A stretch of 64,000 nucleotides of DNA, taken from NCBI GenBank assembly GCA_965263345.1, contig CBDHHC010000024.1:682001-746000 (forward strand), read 5' to 3'. The position numbers and the translations under genes are program-made. Below are positions 26,701 through 35,833 of this stretch, one piece after another (the stretch's first letter is position 1; each line of letters starts with the position of its first letter). Under the pieces are notes generated by a model that did no database searches, was not told the origin of the DNA, and worked only from the letters and a program-made list of their open reading frames with translations. This stretch comes from CBDHHC01 sp965263345 (lineage in GTDB: Bacteria > Pseudomonadota > Alphaproteobacteria > Rhizobiales > CBDHHC01).

Positions 26701-26926
26701 TACTTAAACCATACTCATGCAGAAATGCATCTATTCCACCATATCTTTTACGAGTATCCCGAGCTTGACTGACTAACTGTCTTGCAATTTGATCAATGTC
26801 TTCATTGTCTTGTGACTTAAAATTTAAATCTTTTACGAATTCATTTATCAAACTGTCTTCATTAGCAAATAAATATTCTGAAAGTTTTAGTAATTTTTCA
26901 GAGGAAATTATCTCTTGTCTGGTCAT
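23762..26926 (-). CDS. putA: Bifunctional proline dehydrogenase / P5C dehydrogenase PutA
   Basis: 1054 residues. The N-terminal half is the FAD-dependent proline dehydrogenase barrel, with IDAEEASKLELSLRIF, RLVKGAYWDSEIKWAQ (about residue 373) and RLHGMGEGLYEK. The C-terminal half is the NAD-dependent aldehyde dehydrogenase, with ISPWNFPLAIFTGQISAA, VAFTGS, EETGG-like AETGGVNAMIVDSS, the catalytic Cys in SAGQRCSALRV and the closing IGAVVGVQPFGGEGLSGTG. It oxidises proline to glutamate, with channelling between sites. There is no N-terminal ribbon-helix-helix domain, so this PutA is not a self-repressor. No Lrp-type regulator is adjacent. It is divergent from panC. Confidence 0.97.
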   Translation of the reverse strand: MTRQEIISSEKLLKLSEYLFANEDSLINEFVKDLNFKSQDNEDIDQIARQLVSQARDTRKRYGGIDAFLHEYGLSTYEGIMLMCLAEALLRIPDKETADQLIVDKIGEGDWAKHIGHSESFFVNASSWALMLTGQVIDLQDTKGESVYSVLKRMIAKSGEPIIREAMKHSMRILGGQFVLGQTIKEALTQSEKYQNKSYIFSYDMLGEAACTQTDADLYYERYVYALKKIPEYSVACQSDYHLSDLMRRPSLSIKLSALHARYEDKCSLRVLDELVPKLLSLIKVAREVGIGITIDAEEASKLELSLRIFTQLFQSQETINWPGLGLAVQAYGKRALPTLSYLSDLSRQTDKIIPVRLVKGAYWDSEIKWAQEQGLKDYPVFTRKVNTDVSYIKAAKYILDHKTSFYPQFATHNAHTIATIMTMANDHDCYEFQRLHGMGEGLYEKVISSVHGYGKTCRIYAPVGGHEDLLAYLVRRLLENGANTSFVNRLADDEMPIEDILINPVDVVKKLEQKSNPYIPKPKDLFYPERENSLGLAHWDAVTRNDFMRDLKPYLQSSLVTGSIVDGETIRHQDYTIYAPHDVSLKLGTTSDADLDDIERAFLSANAAYKAWDMLGGERRSDVLKRAAELYEENRAQLVALLINEAGKTIENAYSELREAIDFLRYYATQASKEFSKPFHLTGPTGEENLISLHGRGCFVCISPWNFPLAIFTGQISAAIAAGNSVVAKPAEQTPLIAFVAVQLLHKAGVPENILQLLIGPGETVGDSIIRHKYVSGVAFTGSDQTARLINLRLAEKQGPIVPFIAETGGVNAMIVDSSSLPEQVVRDVVHSAFDSAGQRCSALRVLFLQNEVADKILGMLKGAVKELRLGDPSRYETDIGPVIDIAASNSLNEHKRNLQTYAKKIIDLPISEEDKVGHYIGPAIYELESFENMPREIFGPILHVFRYDIHKLDDVCQVIQKTGYGLTLGIHSRITERIDYILDRVQIGNIYINRNQIGAVVGVQPFGGEGLSGTGPKAGGQNYLRRFAVERVRTTDTTASGGNASLLSLGIS

Positions 26927-27053
26927 TAGCTCACCTCAACGATTAGGTATTCAACCTGTAAAGAAATATTTGACTAAGATTACCAGATCTGACTAAAGAA
27001 AACACATAAGAATCCATCTATACCTAAAAAACTATTATAACTTTGAGAAATAC

Positions 27054-27914
27054 ATGGCAGCGACAACAAACATAGTAAGAACGATTAGAGCTCTCCGCAC
27101 CTATACGAATAAGTGGAGAGAACAAAGACAAACAATAGCACTTGTACCAACAATGGGTGCCTTACACGAAGGACATCTATCCCTTGTAGAATTTGCAAAG
27201 AAAAAAGCAGACAAGGTCATTGTCACGATCTTTGTAAATCCAACACAATTTGGAGAGAATGAAGACCTATCAAAATACCCCCGTAATGAAAAAGAGGATA
27301 TAAAGAAATTAGATAATATAGGCGCAGATCTGGTTTTTGCACCTAACATCAATCAAATATACCCTGAAGGTTTTTCGACAACAGTTTCTGTGACTGGTTT
27401 GACAGATGTATTATGTGGCAAGTCACGTCCAACACATTTTTCTGGTGTCACAACAATCGTCAGTAAACTTCTCATGCAATCCCTACCTGATATAGCAATC
27501 TTTGGTGAGAAAGATTTCCAACAACTGATAATCATTAAGCAAATGGTTCAAGATCTGGACATACCTGTAAAAATCATCGGTGCGCCAATAGTCAGAGAAT
27601 CAAACGGCTTAGCAATGTCCTCACGCAACATCTATTTAAACGAAAAACATCGAAAAATAGCTCCCAATTTATACAAAGAATTAAAACAACTGACAAAACA
27701 ATTACCATCTGAGAAATCTATTTCTAATACATTATCTCAAACAATTGAGAAACTCACATCTCTGGGATTTCAAGTTGATTATTTAGAACTCAGAGACGTC
27801 AAGTCCCTCAAAAATATTCAAGGGAAAATAACAACACCCGCAAGAGTATTCGCTGCAGTATATCTAGGTAAAACTCGCTTAATTGATAATATGAAAGTTT
27901 CAAAATCCAAATAA
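27054..27914 (+). CDS. panC: Pantothenate synthetase PanC
   Basis: 286 residues. Diagnostic motifs are LVPTMGALHEGHLSLVEFAKK (about residues 29-49, with the HxGH nucleotidyltransferase signature), VSIFVNPTQFGENEDLSKYPR-like IFVNPTQFG, and the PanC block FGEKDFQQLIIIKQMVQDL, followed by IVRESNGLAMSSRN. It condenses pantoate with beta-alanine using ATP in coenzyme A synthesis. No panB is adjacent. It is divergent from putA across a 127-base spacer and converges on the AIPR gene 17 bases away. Confidence 0.96.
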   Translation: MAATTNIVRTIRALRTYTNKWREQRQTIALVPTMGALHEGHLSLVEFAKKKADKVIVTIFVNPTQFGENEDLSKYPRNEKEDIKKLDNIGADLVFAPNINQIYPEGFSTTVSVTGLTDVLCGKSRPTHFSGVTTIVSKLLMQSLPDIAIFGEKDFQQLIIIKQMVQDLDIPVKIIGAPIVRESNGLAMSSRNIYLNEKHRKIAPNLYKELKQLTKQLPSEKSISNTLSQTIEKLTSLGFQVDYLELRDVKSLKNIQGKITTPARVFAAVYLGKTRLIDNMKVSKSK

Positions 27915-27931
27915 AATTAGACTAATCAGTT

Positions 27932-29854
27932 TTACTCACTTACTTGCATATTCTCTATTTCACTTTCAATAAGTTGCTTAAAGCCTGCACGAACAGTCCT
28001 ATACCTTCTTGGGAGTTTATCAGACATTAGATCAGCTTTTTTATCTGCTAGCTCGATGATTTGTTCAGCAAGGGATGTCAACTGGTCGCGAACCTCGGGA
28101 GTTGATAATTTATCAATAATACGTTCAAAACGTTTTTGTGCTATTGGCCCTCTGAGCAAATGTTTGCGCTCAACTTGCCCAGGTTGTTGATCAGTAATAC
28201 GCCATAATGCATACAAATAATGATAGCGGGCCCAATAACCTCTATTAACAGGATCATGTGGAGCATCCAGCCATGCCTTATTCACCTTATATCCCCATAA
28301 CCGAGAGGCAACCAAAGTCCATCCAATTGCTCTGTAAATTGTTGGTTCTTGTTCCTTCATAAAAACTCTGATTTTATCTGATTTACCATTTAGATCTAGT
28401 TTCGATAAAGCATGAACAGAACTTTGATGCACAGAATGAGGTTGCCCAAGAATACATGATACAAAACCATTCATCAGTTGCTTTGGTGTTAATATTTTGG
28501 CATCTGGAATAGTAAAACTTGGGTCTTCTTCTTCCCATAGTTTTCTCTCATTCCATCGTCTTTCAAGCCATAATCTTTTGTCAGGTGCAGCCCTTTCAAA
28601 TTCTTTCTCAAGATCTCTAACATAAGAATTCCTGGACAACATATCAAAATCATCAACCGCTTCTTGGGTATTTGCACCTCTAACGATAGCATCTTTGAGA
28701 CTCTGATCTTCTGTAACGGTAATTTTCAAAACGATATTTACATTATCTAATTTATCGCGAAAATTACTCATCGTATAACAAGACTGACAACCATTGATAA
28801 CTTGTGGCGTAATCAATGTCAGTGTTTTGTTGCCCCCATCAAGCTCGGCATCACGAACAACAATGTTTACACCATTATGACAAAGTAGGACCTGAGATTG
28901 TTGGCCATTTTGCAAACTTTCTGCAAGCGCAGAAGCACCAACATTTTCTTTTTTTGTTCCCCCGCGATAATATCTAGGATTTTCCATAAATAACCAATCA
29001 TCTAGAGTATCGGTCTGCTCATTAATCTTAATTTTAGAAAAGGCCTCAATTAAATTTTTTGCTGGAACAATGCCAAGATAACCTTTCGCAGAAGTTTCTT
29101 CAGGAAGAGCCATAACAGATACATTCTCAATTTTTCTTAAAACTGAGATACCTGCCATTAAACCGGCTTTTATCATCTCTTCATTATCCATTATCTCTAA
29201 AGCAATACGCGCATTAGGCATTGCGGATCTCAAATTATAAATTTGAGTCCGGCGGGATTGACGAACATTCGGGAAACCTAGGTTCATCCAATTTCCATAA
29301 TATGCAAAAACAAGAACCACATCAGGAGAAAAATCATACCCTAAATGCTGTTGGAAGTATCTATAAACTTCCCATTGTTCAGTGACAGTATCATTCGTTT
29401 TAATACCATCTAAAAAATCTGGAGCAGTTAAAAATTCTTGAACACTATTACCAAAAACAACGACATCATTAGCCCTAATATATTTAGACATTTTTGATTG
29501 AAGAAACAAAACTCTTAAGTCATGAGTATCGCTCGAGTCCAAACTCAATTTTGCCTGATCTAAATTTTCAATAATTTGGTTATTATTAGAAATAACAATG
29601 CCATCAAGCCCACGGTCACCAAAACCATCAGAATAAAAAGCGCTATCATTTGTAAAATGAAATCCATAATCACGTGTCGCAACAGCAAAAGCAAAACGAG
29701 AGAAAGTAAAAGCATTTTGTTGCTGTGTTAGAGGGTCCCAGGGCAAAACATCAAAATCAGGTCCCCCATTTGCAAAAGCTTTTCTTGGGTTCTTAGCAAA
29801 TACCTGAATCATTTCATCTAATTCAGGTGCAATAAAGTCTTTATTGTTATTCAT
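27932..29854 (-). CDS. AIPR-family abortive-infection protein with nuclease-like N-terminus
   Basis: 640 residues. The C-terminal two thirds match the AIPR (abortive infection phage resistance) family, with LITPQVINGCQSCYTM (about residues 347-362) and ILVRGANTQ-like AIVRGANTQEAVDDFDMLSRN (about 389-409), then LEKEFERAAPDKRLWLERR. The N-terminal domain carries a GLDGIVI strand (Asp84) and a later VLFLQSK strand (Gln119, Lys121). Together these form the D...(E/Q)xK arrangement of PD-(D/E)XK nuclease-like folds common in AIPR proteins. A role in phage defence by nucleic-acid cleavage is inferred from the family. It stands alone, with no methylase or other defence gene beside it, between panC and recO. 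Base composition matches its neighbours. Confidence 0.82.
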   Translation of the reverse strand: MNNNKDFIAPELDEMIQVFAKNPRKAFANGGPDFDVLPWDPLTQQQNAFTFSRFAFAVATRDYGFHFTNDSAFYSDGFGDRGLDGIVISNNNQIIENLDQAKLSLDSSDTHDLRVLFLQSKMSKYIRANDVVVFGNSVQEFLTAPDFLDGIKTNDTVTEQWEVYRYFQQHLGYDFSPDVVLVFAYYGNWMNLGFPNVRQSRRTQIYNLRSAMPNARIALEIMDNEEMIKAGLMAGISVLRKIENVSVMALPEETSAKGYLGIVPAKNLIEAFSKIKINEQTDTLDDWLFMENPRYYRGGTKKENVGASALAESLQNGQQSQVLLCHNGVNIVVRDAELDGGNKTLTLITPQVINGCQSCYTMSNFRDKLDNVNIVLKITVTEDQSLKDAIVRGANTQEAVDDFDMLSRNSYVRDLEKEFERAAPDKRLWLERRWNERKLWEEEDPSFTIPDAKILTPKQLMNGFVSCILGQPHSVHQSSVHALSKLDLNGKSDKIRVFMKEQEPTIYRAIGWTLVASRLWGYKVNKAWLDAPHDPVNRGYWARYHYLYALWRITDQQPGQVERKHLLRGPIAQKRFERIIDKLSTPEVRDQLTSLAEQIIELADKKADLMSDKLPRRYRTVRAGFKQLIESEIENMQVSE

Positions 29855-30055
29855 TATTAATAGTTTACCCGTTATGGTCTATACGCACATTTTCAATAAT
29901 TTTTATGGCCAACTATGACTGGATAATGCGTCAGGGAATTTTGTCTAAAAGATGTAATCTATGGTTCTCAGTATTTATGAAGCTCTAAAATAACGTAATA
30001 AGACTATAGCAGAAATTATTTGTTATTTTGATGGATTTCTAGAAAAGTTTTAAAT

Positions 30056-30808
30056 TTATATAATCTTTTTGTTTCCAATCAACTTATCAGTTAAGTAGTA
30101 AACTAATCTGGCACGTGATTCTGGAATATTTTGCCCACGAGGATTAAAAATATATTTACTTAAGAAAAACCCTGTTAAATCAAATCCATGAATAACATCT
30201 TGGTTGATTTCTTGATGATTTGAAACAGCATCACGTTGCAAGAATGTCGGAAGATGTAGTAATTTATCCTTATAAGGCTCACCTGCCGAAGCACTTACAG
30301 CCTTACCAGATTTTGGTGATATGTAAATAAGATCCTCTTTTGAGCCAGTAGCGGCACATTGTGATAAGTCTAATCCAAAACCGAGTTGATGTAAAAATTC
30401 TAACTCCCAGCGCACCAACAACATAGGCCAAATATCAATATCATTCATATGATCTAATATAAGAACAGAGGCTTCATACAAACCTTTAAAAGGCTCTCTT
30501 TCGGGTAACATACGAGCAAGAGTACAAAGGGTGTTGACACCAGATAGGGAAAGACGATCATCTAGTAACAAGGCTGAATAAGCGTTCGTTAATTCAATTT
30601 TATAATTCCCAAGATGCTCTTCAAGTCGACCTCGCCAAGTTGCTATAACTCGATTGCCAATTTGCAAACTAGCTCTATTTTTTTGAGAACGCCCGCCTCT
30701 GACAAGGCCATTATGTCGACCAAACTCCGATGTTAACAGCTCTATGACTAAATTTGACTCACTGTGCGGTTTGACTGCTAAAATTATGCCTTCATTCTGC
30801 CATTCCAA
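30056..30808 (-). CDS. recO: DNA repair protein RecO
   Basis: 250 residues. The N-terminal OB-fold has the family opening MEWQNEGIILAVKPHSESNLVIELLTSE-type text and GLVRGGRSQKNRASLQIGN. A helical domain follows, with LDLSQCAATGSKEDLIYISPKSGKAVS, which keeps only the first of the Cys pairs of zinc-binding RecO proteins. RecO loads RecA onto SSB-coated DNA with RecR. It lies 38 bases downstream of ntrC, not beside era where it is commonly found, and may be co-transcribed with the ntr operon. Confidence 0.92.
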   Translation of the reverse strand: MEWQNEGIILAVKPHSESNLVIELLTSEFGRHNGLVRGGRSQKNRASLQIGNRVIATWRGRLEEHLGNYKIELTNAYSALLLDDRLSLSGVNTLCTLARMLPEREPFKGLYEASVLILDHMNDIDIWPMLLVRWELEFLHQLGFGLDLSQCAATGSKEDLIYISPKSGKAVSASAGEPYKDKLLHLPTFLQRDAVSNHQEINQDVIHGFDLTGFFLSKYIFNPRGQNIPESRARLVYYLTDKLIGNKKII

Positions 30809-30846
30809 TTAATGAACTCCCTTAAAATAAACATTTTAATGAGTCA

Positions 30847-32286
30847 TTATCCTGAAGATCGAATAACCTGAATGTCAAGCTCACGGATTTTCTTTCTTAA
30901 AGTATTACGATTCAAACCCAATAATTCTGCTGCTTTTATCTGATTTCCGCCAGTCGCCGCAAGAGTGATTGATATAAGCGGATATTCGACCTTTCTCAAC
31001 ACTCTATTATATAATCCAACAGGAGGTAAATTAGTCCCAAAACCAGCAAAATACTCATTGAGATATTGTTCTAGGGCATCCCCAATATCAAAGCTCTTGG
31101 TTTCAGCTGCCTCCAGATTTACGTTTCGGCTGACATTTAACTCAGATTGGATCAACTCTTCTGTAATAACATCTTGAGCATAAAGAGCACATAATCTGCG
31201 AACTAAATTTTCAAGTTCCCTGACATTACCTGGCCATTGATACCGTTTAAGCTGTTCAAAGGCTGCAGCTTCAAGGGTCTTATCAGGTAAGCCTTCTTGT
31301 TGTCCCTGTTTAATAAAATGCCGAACTAAATCAGGTATATCCTCCAAGCGTTCACGAAGTGGCGGTAGACGCATTGGAACAACATTCAAACGATAATATA
31401 AATCCTCACGGAACATACCTTGTTGAATTTGTTTCATAAGGTCACGATTAGTTGCTGCAACAATTCTAACATCGGTCTTGATAGGTGTGCGTCCACCAAC
31501 AGTTGTATATTCACCTTCCTGTAAAACACGCAATAATCGTGTTTGTGCCTCCATAGGCATATCACCTATTTCATCTAGAAATAATGTTCCACCTTCTGCC
31601 TGTTCGAAACGTCCTACAGCACGGTTCTGTGCACCAGTGAAAGACCCTTTTTCATGACCGAATAACTCTGACTCTATCAAATCTCTTGGAATAGCAGCCA
31701 TATTAACTGCAACAAAAGGCCCATGGCGACGTTTTCCAAAATCATGTAACGCTTTCGCAACAAGCTCCTTACCAGTGCCAGACTCACCTGTTATCATAAC
31801 AGTTAATTCTGTCTGCATAAGACGTGCAAGAATACGATATATATCCTGCATAGCATTAGATCGACCAATCAGAGGCATTGTTTCGATCTCTTGTACATGC
31901 TCCTTGGTCACATTATTTCTAGGTTCAGAAAGAGCCCTGGAAACAATAGAAATAACTTCTGATAAATCAAACGGCTTTGGAATATACTCATACGCCCCAC
32001 GCTCAGCAGCTGTGATTGCTGTCATCAACGTATTTTGTGCGCTCATCACAACAATCGGCAGCTCTGGACGAGCTTTCTTTACTCTAGGAAGAAGGTCAAA
32101 GGCATTTTCATCAGGCATGACAACATCCGTGATAACAAGATCACCTTCACCTTGTGAAATCCATTTCCACAAAGTTGATGCGTTACCAGTTGCCCTAGGC
32201 GAATACCCTGCCCTTGCTAAGGCTTGATTCAAAACCGTTCGTATCGCAGCATCATCATCTGCAATAAGTATATTACCTCTGGCCAT
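30847..32286 (-). CDS. ntrC: Nitrogen regulation response regulator NtrC
   Basis: 479 residues. A receiver domain (phosphoacceptor in LVITDVVMPDENAFDL, Asp about residue 54) is followed by a sigma-54 AAA+ domain with Walker A GESGTGKELVAKALH, the sigma-54 contact loop in ELFGHEKGSFTGA, GGTLFLDEIGDMP, and arginine-finger region RLPPLRERLEDIP. A Fis-type helix-turn-helix closes it (LAATGGNQIKAAELLGLNRNTLRKKIRELDI). It activates sigma-54 promoters under nitrogen limitation after phosphorylation by NtrB. It overlaps the ntrB stop by one base. Confidence 0.96.
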   Translation of the reverse strand: MARGNILIADDDAAIRTVLNQALARAGYSPRATGNASTLWKWISQGEGDLVITDVVMPDENAFDLLPRVKKARPELPIVVMSAQNTLMTAITAAERGAYEYIPKPFDLSEVISIVSRALSEPRNNVTKEHVQEIETMPLIGRSNAMQDIYRILARLMQTELTVMITGESGTGKELVAKALHDFGKRRHGPFVAVNMAAIPRDLIESELFGHEKGSFTGAQNRAVGRFEQAEGGTLFLDEIGDMPMEAQTRLLRVLQEGEYTTVGGRTPIKTDVRIVAATNRDLMKQIQQGMFREDLYYRLNVVPMRLPPLRERLEDIPDLVRHFIKQGQQEGLPDKTLEAAAFEQLKRYQWPGNVRELENLVRRLCALYAQDVITEELIQSELNVSRNVNLEAAETKSFDIGDALEQYLNEYFAGFGTNLPPVGLYNRVLRKVEYPLISITLAATGGNQIKAAELLGLNRNTLRKKIRELDIQVIRSSG

Positions 32287-33422
32287 TATTTAGTCTCCAG
32301 TTTAGTTTTCATATCTTGCATTGGCATTAAGACACGAAAAATTGTCGATCCAGGTTGTGAATTACATTCAATAACGCCGCCATGATCACCAACAATTTTA
32401 GCAACCAGAGCAAGTCCAAGACCTGACCCTGACTGTTTCGTTGTTACAAAAGCATCAAACAGATGTGGTCTGATATTTTCTGGAATACCAGTACCATTAT
32501 CTTCAATTGTAATTTCTAGAGGAAGACTAACTTTTGAACGTGAGCCAGGTATTGACAAACGAATACCAGGACGAAAAGCAGTCGACATAATGATTTTACT
32601 ATCTCTGGAATTTGGATCTATTGCTTCACAAGCATTTTTCACTAAGTTGAGAAAAACTTGTATGAGTTTATCTCTATTCCCTGGAATACATGGTAACGAA
32701 GGGTCATAGTTTTCTATAAAATTCATGTTATGCCCAAAACCGGTTCCTGCAATTTGTTTTACATGATTTAAAACTTCATGAATATTAACAGGCTCAGATA
32801 TAATAGGCCGTTCATCGCCAAAGACTTCCATTCTATCAACAAGACGGCAAATTCGGCTAGTCTCGGAAACAATAAGTTTTGTAAGATGGCGCTCTTCAGG
32901 TAATAACTGATCTTCTAACAACTGAGCAGCACCACGAATACCTGACAATGGGTTTTTAATTTCATGTGCAAGCATAGCAGCAAGGCCAGATACAGATTTC
33001 GCAGCAGCTCTATGAGTCAGCTGGCGCTCAATCATCTGAGCCATACTTCTTTGCTGTATCATAATAAGAATATTATCTGAAGCATCTGAAACCGGCCCAG
33101 CAAAAACATCAACAAGGTGATCATGACCTAAGATCGGTAAACCCAAATCAATCGCATATTCATTCATAGTTACTTTTTGTCTCCGCACTTGATCAATTAA
33201 AGCAACAAGAGGACTATCAAAAGCAATAACGTCTGTAATTTTCTGCCTTGCTAAAACGACAAGAGTATTTTGAAGAAAAATCTCGGCAGCAGAATTTAAA
33301 TAAATAAAATGATTAGTTTCACTCAACACAAAAACAGGATGTGGTAACGCATCTAAAATAGTTGTAGAATTAACCAGTTCGCCATCATTTGAAACTGCGA
33401 GTTGAAAAACAGCTTTACTCAT
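32286..33422 (-). CDS. ntrB: Nitrogen regulation sensor kinase NtrB
   Basis: 378 residues with no membrane helix. An N-terminal PAS domain (ILDALPHPVFVLSETNHFIYLN) precedes a HisKA domain with the His in AMLAHEIKNPLSGIRGAAQLLE (about residue 150) and a HATPase with LIQVFLNLVKNACEA, EDNGTGIPENIR, and SGSGLGLALVAKIVGDHGG. It phosphorylates NtrC according to PII signalling. It overlaps dusB by 4 bases and ntrC by one, so three genes form a coupled operon, the usual alphaproteobacterial nifR3-ntrB-ntrC order. Confidence 0.96.
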   Translation of the reverse strand: MSKAVFQLAVSNDGELVNSTTILDALPHPVFVLSETNHFIYLNSAAEIFLQNTLVVLARQKITDVIAFDSPLVALIDQVRRQKVTMNEYAIDLGLPILGHDHLVDVFAGPVSDASDNILIMIQQRSMAQMIERQLTHRAAAKSVSGLAAMLAHEIKNPLSGIRGAAQLLEDQLLPEERHLTKLIVSETSRICRLVDRMEVFGDERPIISEPVNIHEVLNHVKQIAGTGFGHNMNFIENYDPSLPCIPGNRDKLIQVFLNLVKNACEAIDPNSRDSKIIMSTAFRPGIRLSIPGSRSKVSLPLEITIEDNGTGIPENIRPHLFDAFVTTKQSGSGLGLALVAKIVGDHGGVIECNSQPGSTIFRVLMPMQDMKTKLETK

Positions 33423-34459
33423 GCTGCCACCTCATAATGATCTTCAAAAAAATTATTTAAATGCTCAACAACCTGATCAGCGATATTTTCCCGATTAATT
33501 TTTGAACGCCACTTTTTCAGAAGGCTTTCACACCGGATCATTTTTTCCAGATACCAACCTAGGTGTTTTCTTGCGTTACGTACGCCCATCAATTCCCCGT
33601 AATGATCTATAATAAGTTTATAATGCTGGAGAATAACTTTATGCTTCTCACTAAAAGAAGGCTCAGTAATAATAGTTCCAGTTTTCAGATATTCAGCTGC
33701 TTGTCGAAGAAACCAGGGACTTCCGCAAGCGCCTCGCCCAATCATGACGCCATCTGCTTTTGACTGCTCTAAGATGTTAGTGACATCATCGACACTAACA
33801 ACATCGCCATTAGCAATGACTGGAATCTGCACAGCGTCTTTAACCTTAGAAATCTGCTTCCAGTTTGCTTTGCCTTTATAAAATTGACATCGTGTTCGCC
33901 CGTGTACCGTCACCATTTGAGCTCCAGAAAGTTGAGCTCGTATAGCGAGCTCTGGAGCATTTAAACTATTTTCATCCCAGCCCAAACGCATTTTTACGGT
34001 CACAGGTACATTCACTGCCGCAACAGTTGCTTCAATTAAAGAAACAGCAAGATCTAGATCTCTCATTAATGCTGAGCCTGATAATCCACTCGTAACCTGC
34101 TTTGCAGGACACCCCATATTAATATCAATAATATCTGCACCAAGAGCCTCAGCCATTCGAGCACCCTCACCCATCCAGTAAGGATCTCTACCAGCAAGTT
34201 GAATAACAAAGGGACGTATATTAGAGTTATCAGCACGCAGTAAGACATCTGGTCGCTCTTGCAATAATTGTTTACAAGCAACCATTTCTGTAACAACCAT
34301 TCCGACACCATACTCAAAGGCAACGGCTCTAAATGGGGTATCTGTTACTCCAGACATAGGGGCTAGGATTACAGGGTTTCTCACCTGCACATTACCAATC
34401 ATAAGAGGAGTATTATGAATTTTGTTTCGTCTCTGCATACGTTCTCGACACCAATGCAT
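33419..34459 (-). CDS. dusB: tRNA-dihydrouridine synthase DusB (NifR3)
   Basis: 346 residues and a flavin-dependent TIM barrel. Motifs are VILAPMSGVTDTPFRAVAFEYG (about residues 29-50), VIQLAGRDPYWMGEGA, the signature DIIDINMGCPAKQVTSGLSGSALM with the catalytic Cys, VTVKMRLGWDE, MVTVHGRTRCQFYKG and VMIGRGACGSPWFL. It reduces uridine in tRNA D-loops. In-frame ATGs at 34438 and 34402 are possible starts; none has a clear ribosome site, and conserved sequence begins near residue 20. It is first in the operon with ntrB and ntrC. Confidence 0.94.
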   Translation of the reverse strand: MHWCRERMQRRNKIHNTPLMIGNVQVRNPVILAPMSGVTDTPFRAVAFEYGVGMVVTEMVACKQLLQERPDVLLRADNSNIRPFVIQLAGRDPYWMGEGARMAEALGADIIDINMGCPAKQVTSGLSGSALMRDLDLAVSLIEATVAAVNVPVTVKMRLGWDENSLNAPELAIRAQLSGAQMVTVHGRTRCQFYKGKANWKQISKVKDAVQIPVIANGDVVSVDDVTNILEQSKADGVMIGRGACGSPWFLRQAAEYLKTGTIITEPSFSEKHKVILQHYKLIIDHYGELMGVRNARKHLGWYLEKMIRCESLLKKWRSKINRENIADQVVEHLNNFFEDHYEVAA

Positions 34460-34619
34460 ATTTTTTAGGCACTGCCTATTTGTGCATTATCTTTAGGCAG
34501 CTTACGCTTAAAATTGAAATTGTGCAACTATTTCAGTAGAAAGTTTTGAAAATTAATGACCATCACACAGATTTCCTGATAAAATTCTGTTTTATATAGT
34601 TAAATTAGAGGTATATATT

Positions 34620-35822
34620 TTGGACCAATCACTAAATAACTGCGTTCTAATTGTTGCCGCGGGACGCGGTGAACGTATGAAGGAAACAGGAGTACAAGAG
34701 CCGAAACAATACATAAGACTAGATTCCCACACGATTCTCCATCATTGTATTAATTCCTTTGCCACAATGAATAAAATTGATGCAATCCTTATTGTGATTC
34801 ACCCTGATGACAAACAACTCTATCAGGCTTCTATACCAAAAAATTGTGACAAACTATTACCGCCCGTATACGGAGCAGAAACACGTCAAGCCTCAGTCCT
34901 CAATGGCTTAGTCGAATTGAGTAAATATAACCCTCAAAAAGTTCTTATCCATGATGCTGCCAGACCATTCATTGATCATGCAACAATTGATAAAACCCTT
35001 AATACTCTTGAAACACATAAAGCTGCATTGGTGGCCATTCCATTATCAGACACACTTAAAAAAGCGAATGATAGAAATACTGTTAAATTAACCATTCCAA
35101 GATCAGGTTTATGGCGCGCACAAACTCCTCAAGCCTTTCAGTTTGCTGATATTTATTCCGCACATAAACTTGTGATAGAAAAAGCAAAGGATATAGATTT
35201 TACTGATGACGCATCAATTGCTGAATGGGCAAACATTGACGTGCAACTTATACAAGGCTCTGAGACGAACCGAAAGATTACACTGCCAGAAGACCTCGAC
35301 TGGGCAAGAAATATATTGGAGTTAAAAAGGATGCAATATCAAAAATCAATTCGCATGGGTTCAGGTTTTGATGTTCATGCATTTGAAGAGGGTGACAATG
35401 TAATTTTATGCGGCATCAACATTCCTCACAACAAATCCCTAAAAGGCCACTCTGATGCCGATGTTGCAATGCATGCTTTAACTGATGCTCTATTCGGAGC
35501 AATGTCTGATGGTGATATTGGCACACATTTTCCACCTTCTGACACTCAGTGGAAAGGGGCAGCGTCTGACCAATTCTTACGATATGCTGTAGAGCGCCTG
35601 AGAGAACGATCAGGTATGATACAAAATGTAGATATAACAATTATCTGCGAAAAACCAAAAATCTCACCACATAGTTACGTTATGAGGGAGAATTTATCTA
35701 ATATAATGGATTTACCAATCGATCGGATTAGCGTAAAAGCAACGACAACTGAAAAGCTCGGATTTACAGGTCGCAGCGAAGGTATTGCAAGCATGGCAAC
35801 AGCGACAATCAGCTTACCATAA
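34620..35822 (+). CDS. ispDF: Bifunctional IspD/IspF isoprenoid synthesis enzyme
   Basis: 400 residues. Residues ~8-230 are IspD (MEP cytidylyltransferase) with LIVAAGRGERM, PKQYIRLD, VLIHDAARPFI and RAQTPQAF. Residues ~240-400 are IspF (MEcPP synthase) with MGSGFDVHAF, LKGHSDADVAMHALTDALFGAMSDGDIGTHFPPSD and TTTEKLGFTGR. The fusion is typical of alphaproteobacteria and joins non-consecutive steps of the MEP pathway. The start is TTG at 34620, with AGAGG eight bases upstream; an in-frame ATG occurs only within the IspD motif region. It leads a + strand series of five genes. Confidence 0.95.
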   Translation: MDQSLNNCVLIVAAGRGERMKETGVQEPKQYIRLDSHTILHHCINSFATMNKIDAILIVIHPDDKQLYQASIPKNCDKLLPPVYGAETRQASVLNGLVELSKYNPQKVLIHDAARPFIDHATIDKTLNTLETHKAALVAIPLSDTLKKANDRNTVKLTIPRSGLWRAQTPQAFQFADIYSAHKLVIEKAKDIDFTDDASIAEWANIDVQLIQGSETNRKITLPEDLDWARNILELKRMQYQKSIRMGSGFDVHAFEEGDNVILCGINIPHNKSLKGHSDADVAMHALTDALFGAMSDGDIGTHFPPSDTQWKGAASDQFLRYAVERLRERSGMIQNVDITIICEKPKISPHSYVMRENLSNIMDLPIDRISVKATTTEKLGFTGRSEGIASMATATISLP

Positions 35823-35833
35823 GAAGAAAACAC

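Noticed and set aside
34477..34619. Possible promoter elements before ispDF
   Set aside because: Several weak TTGA and TATA-like strings occur but none pairs at proper spacing.
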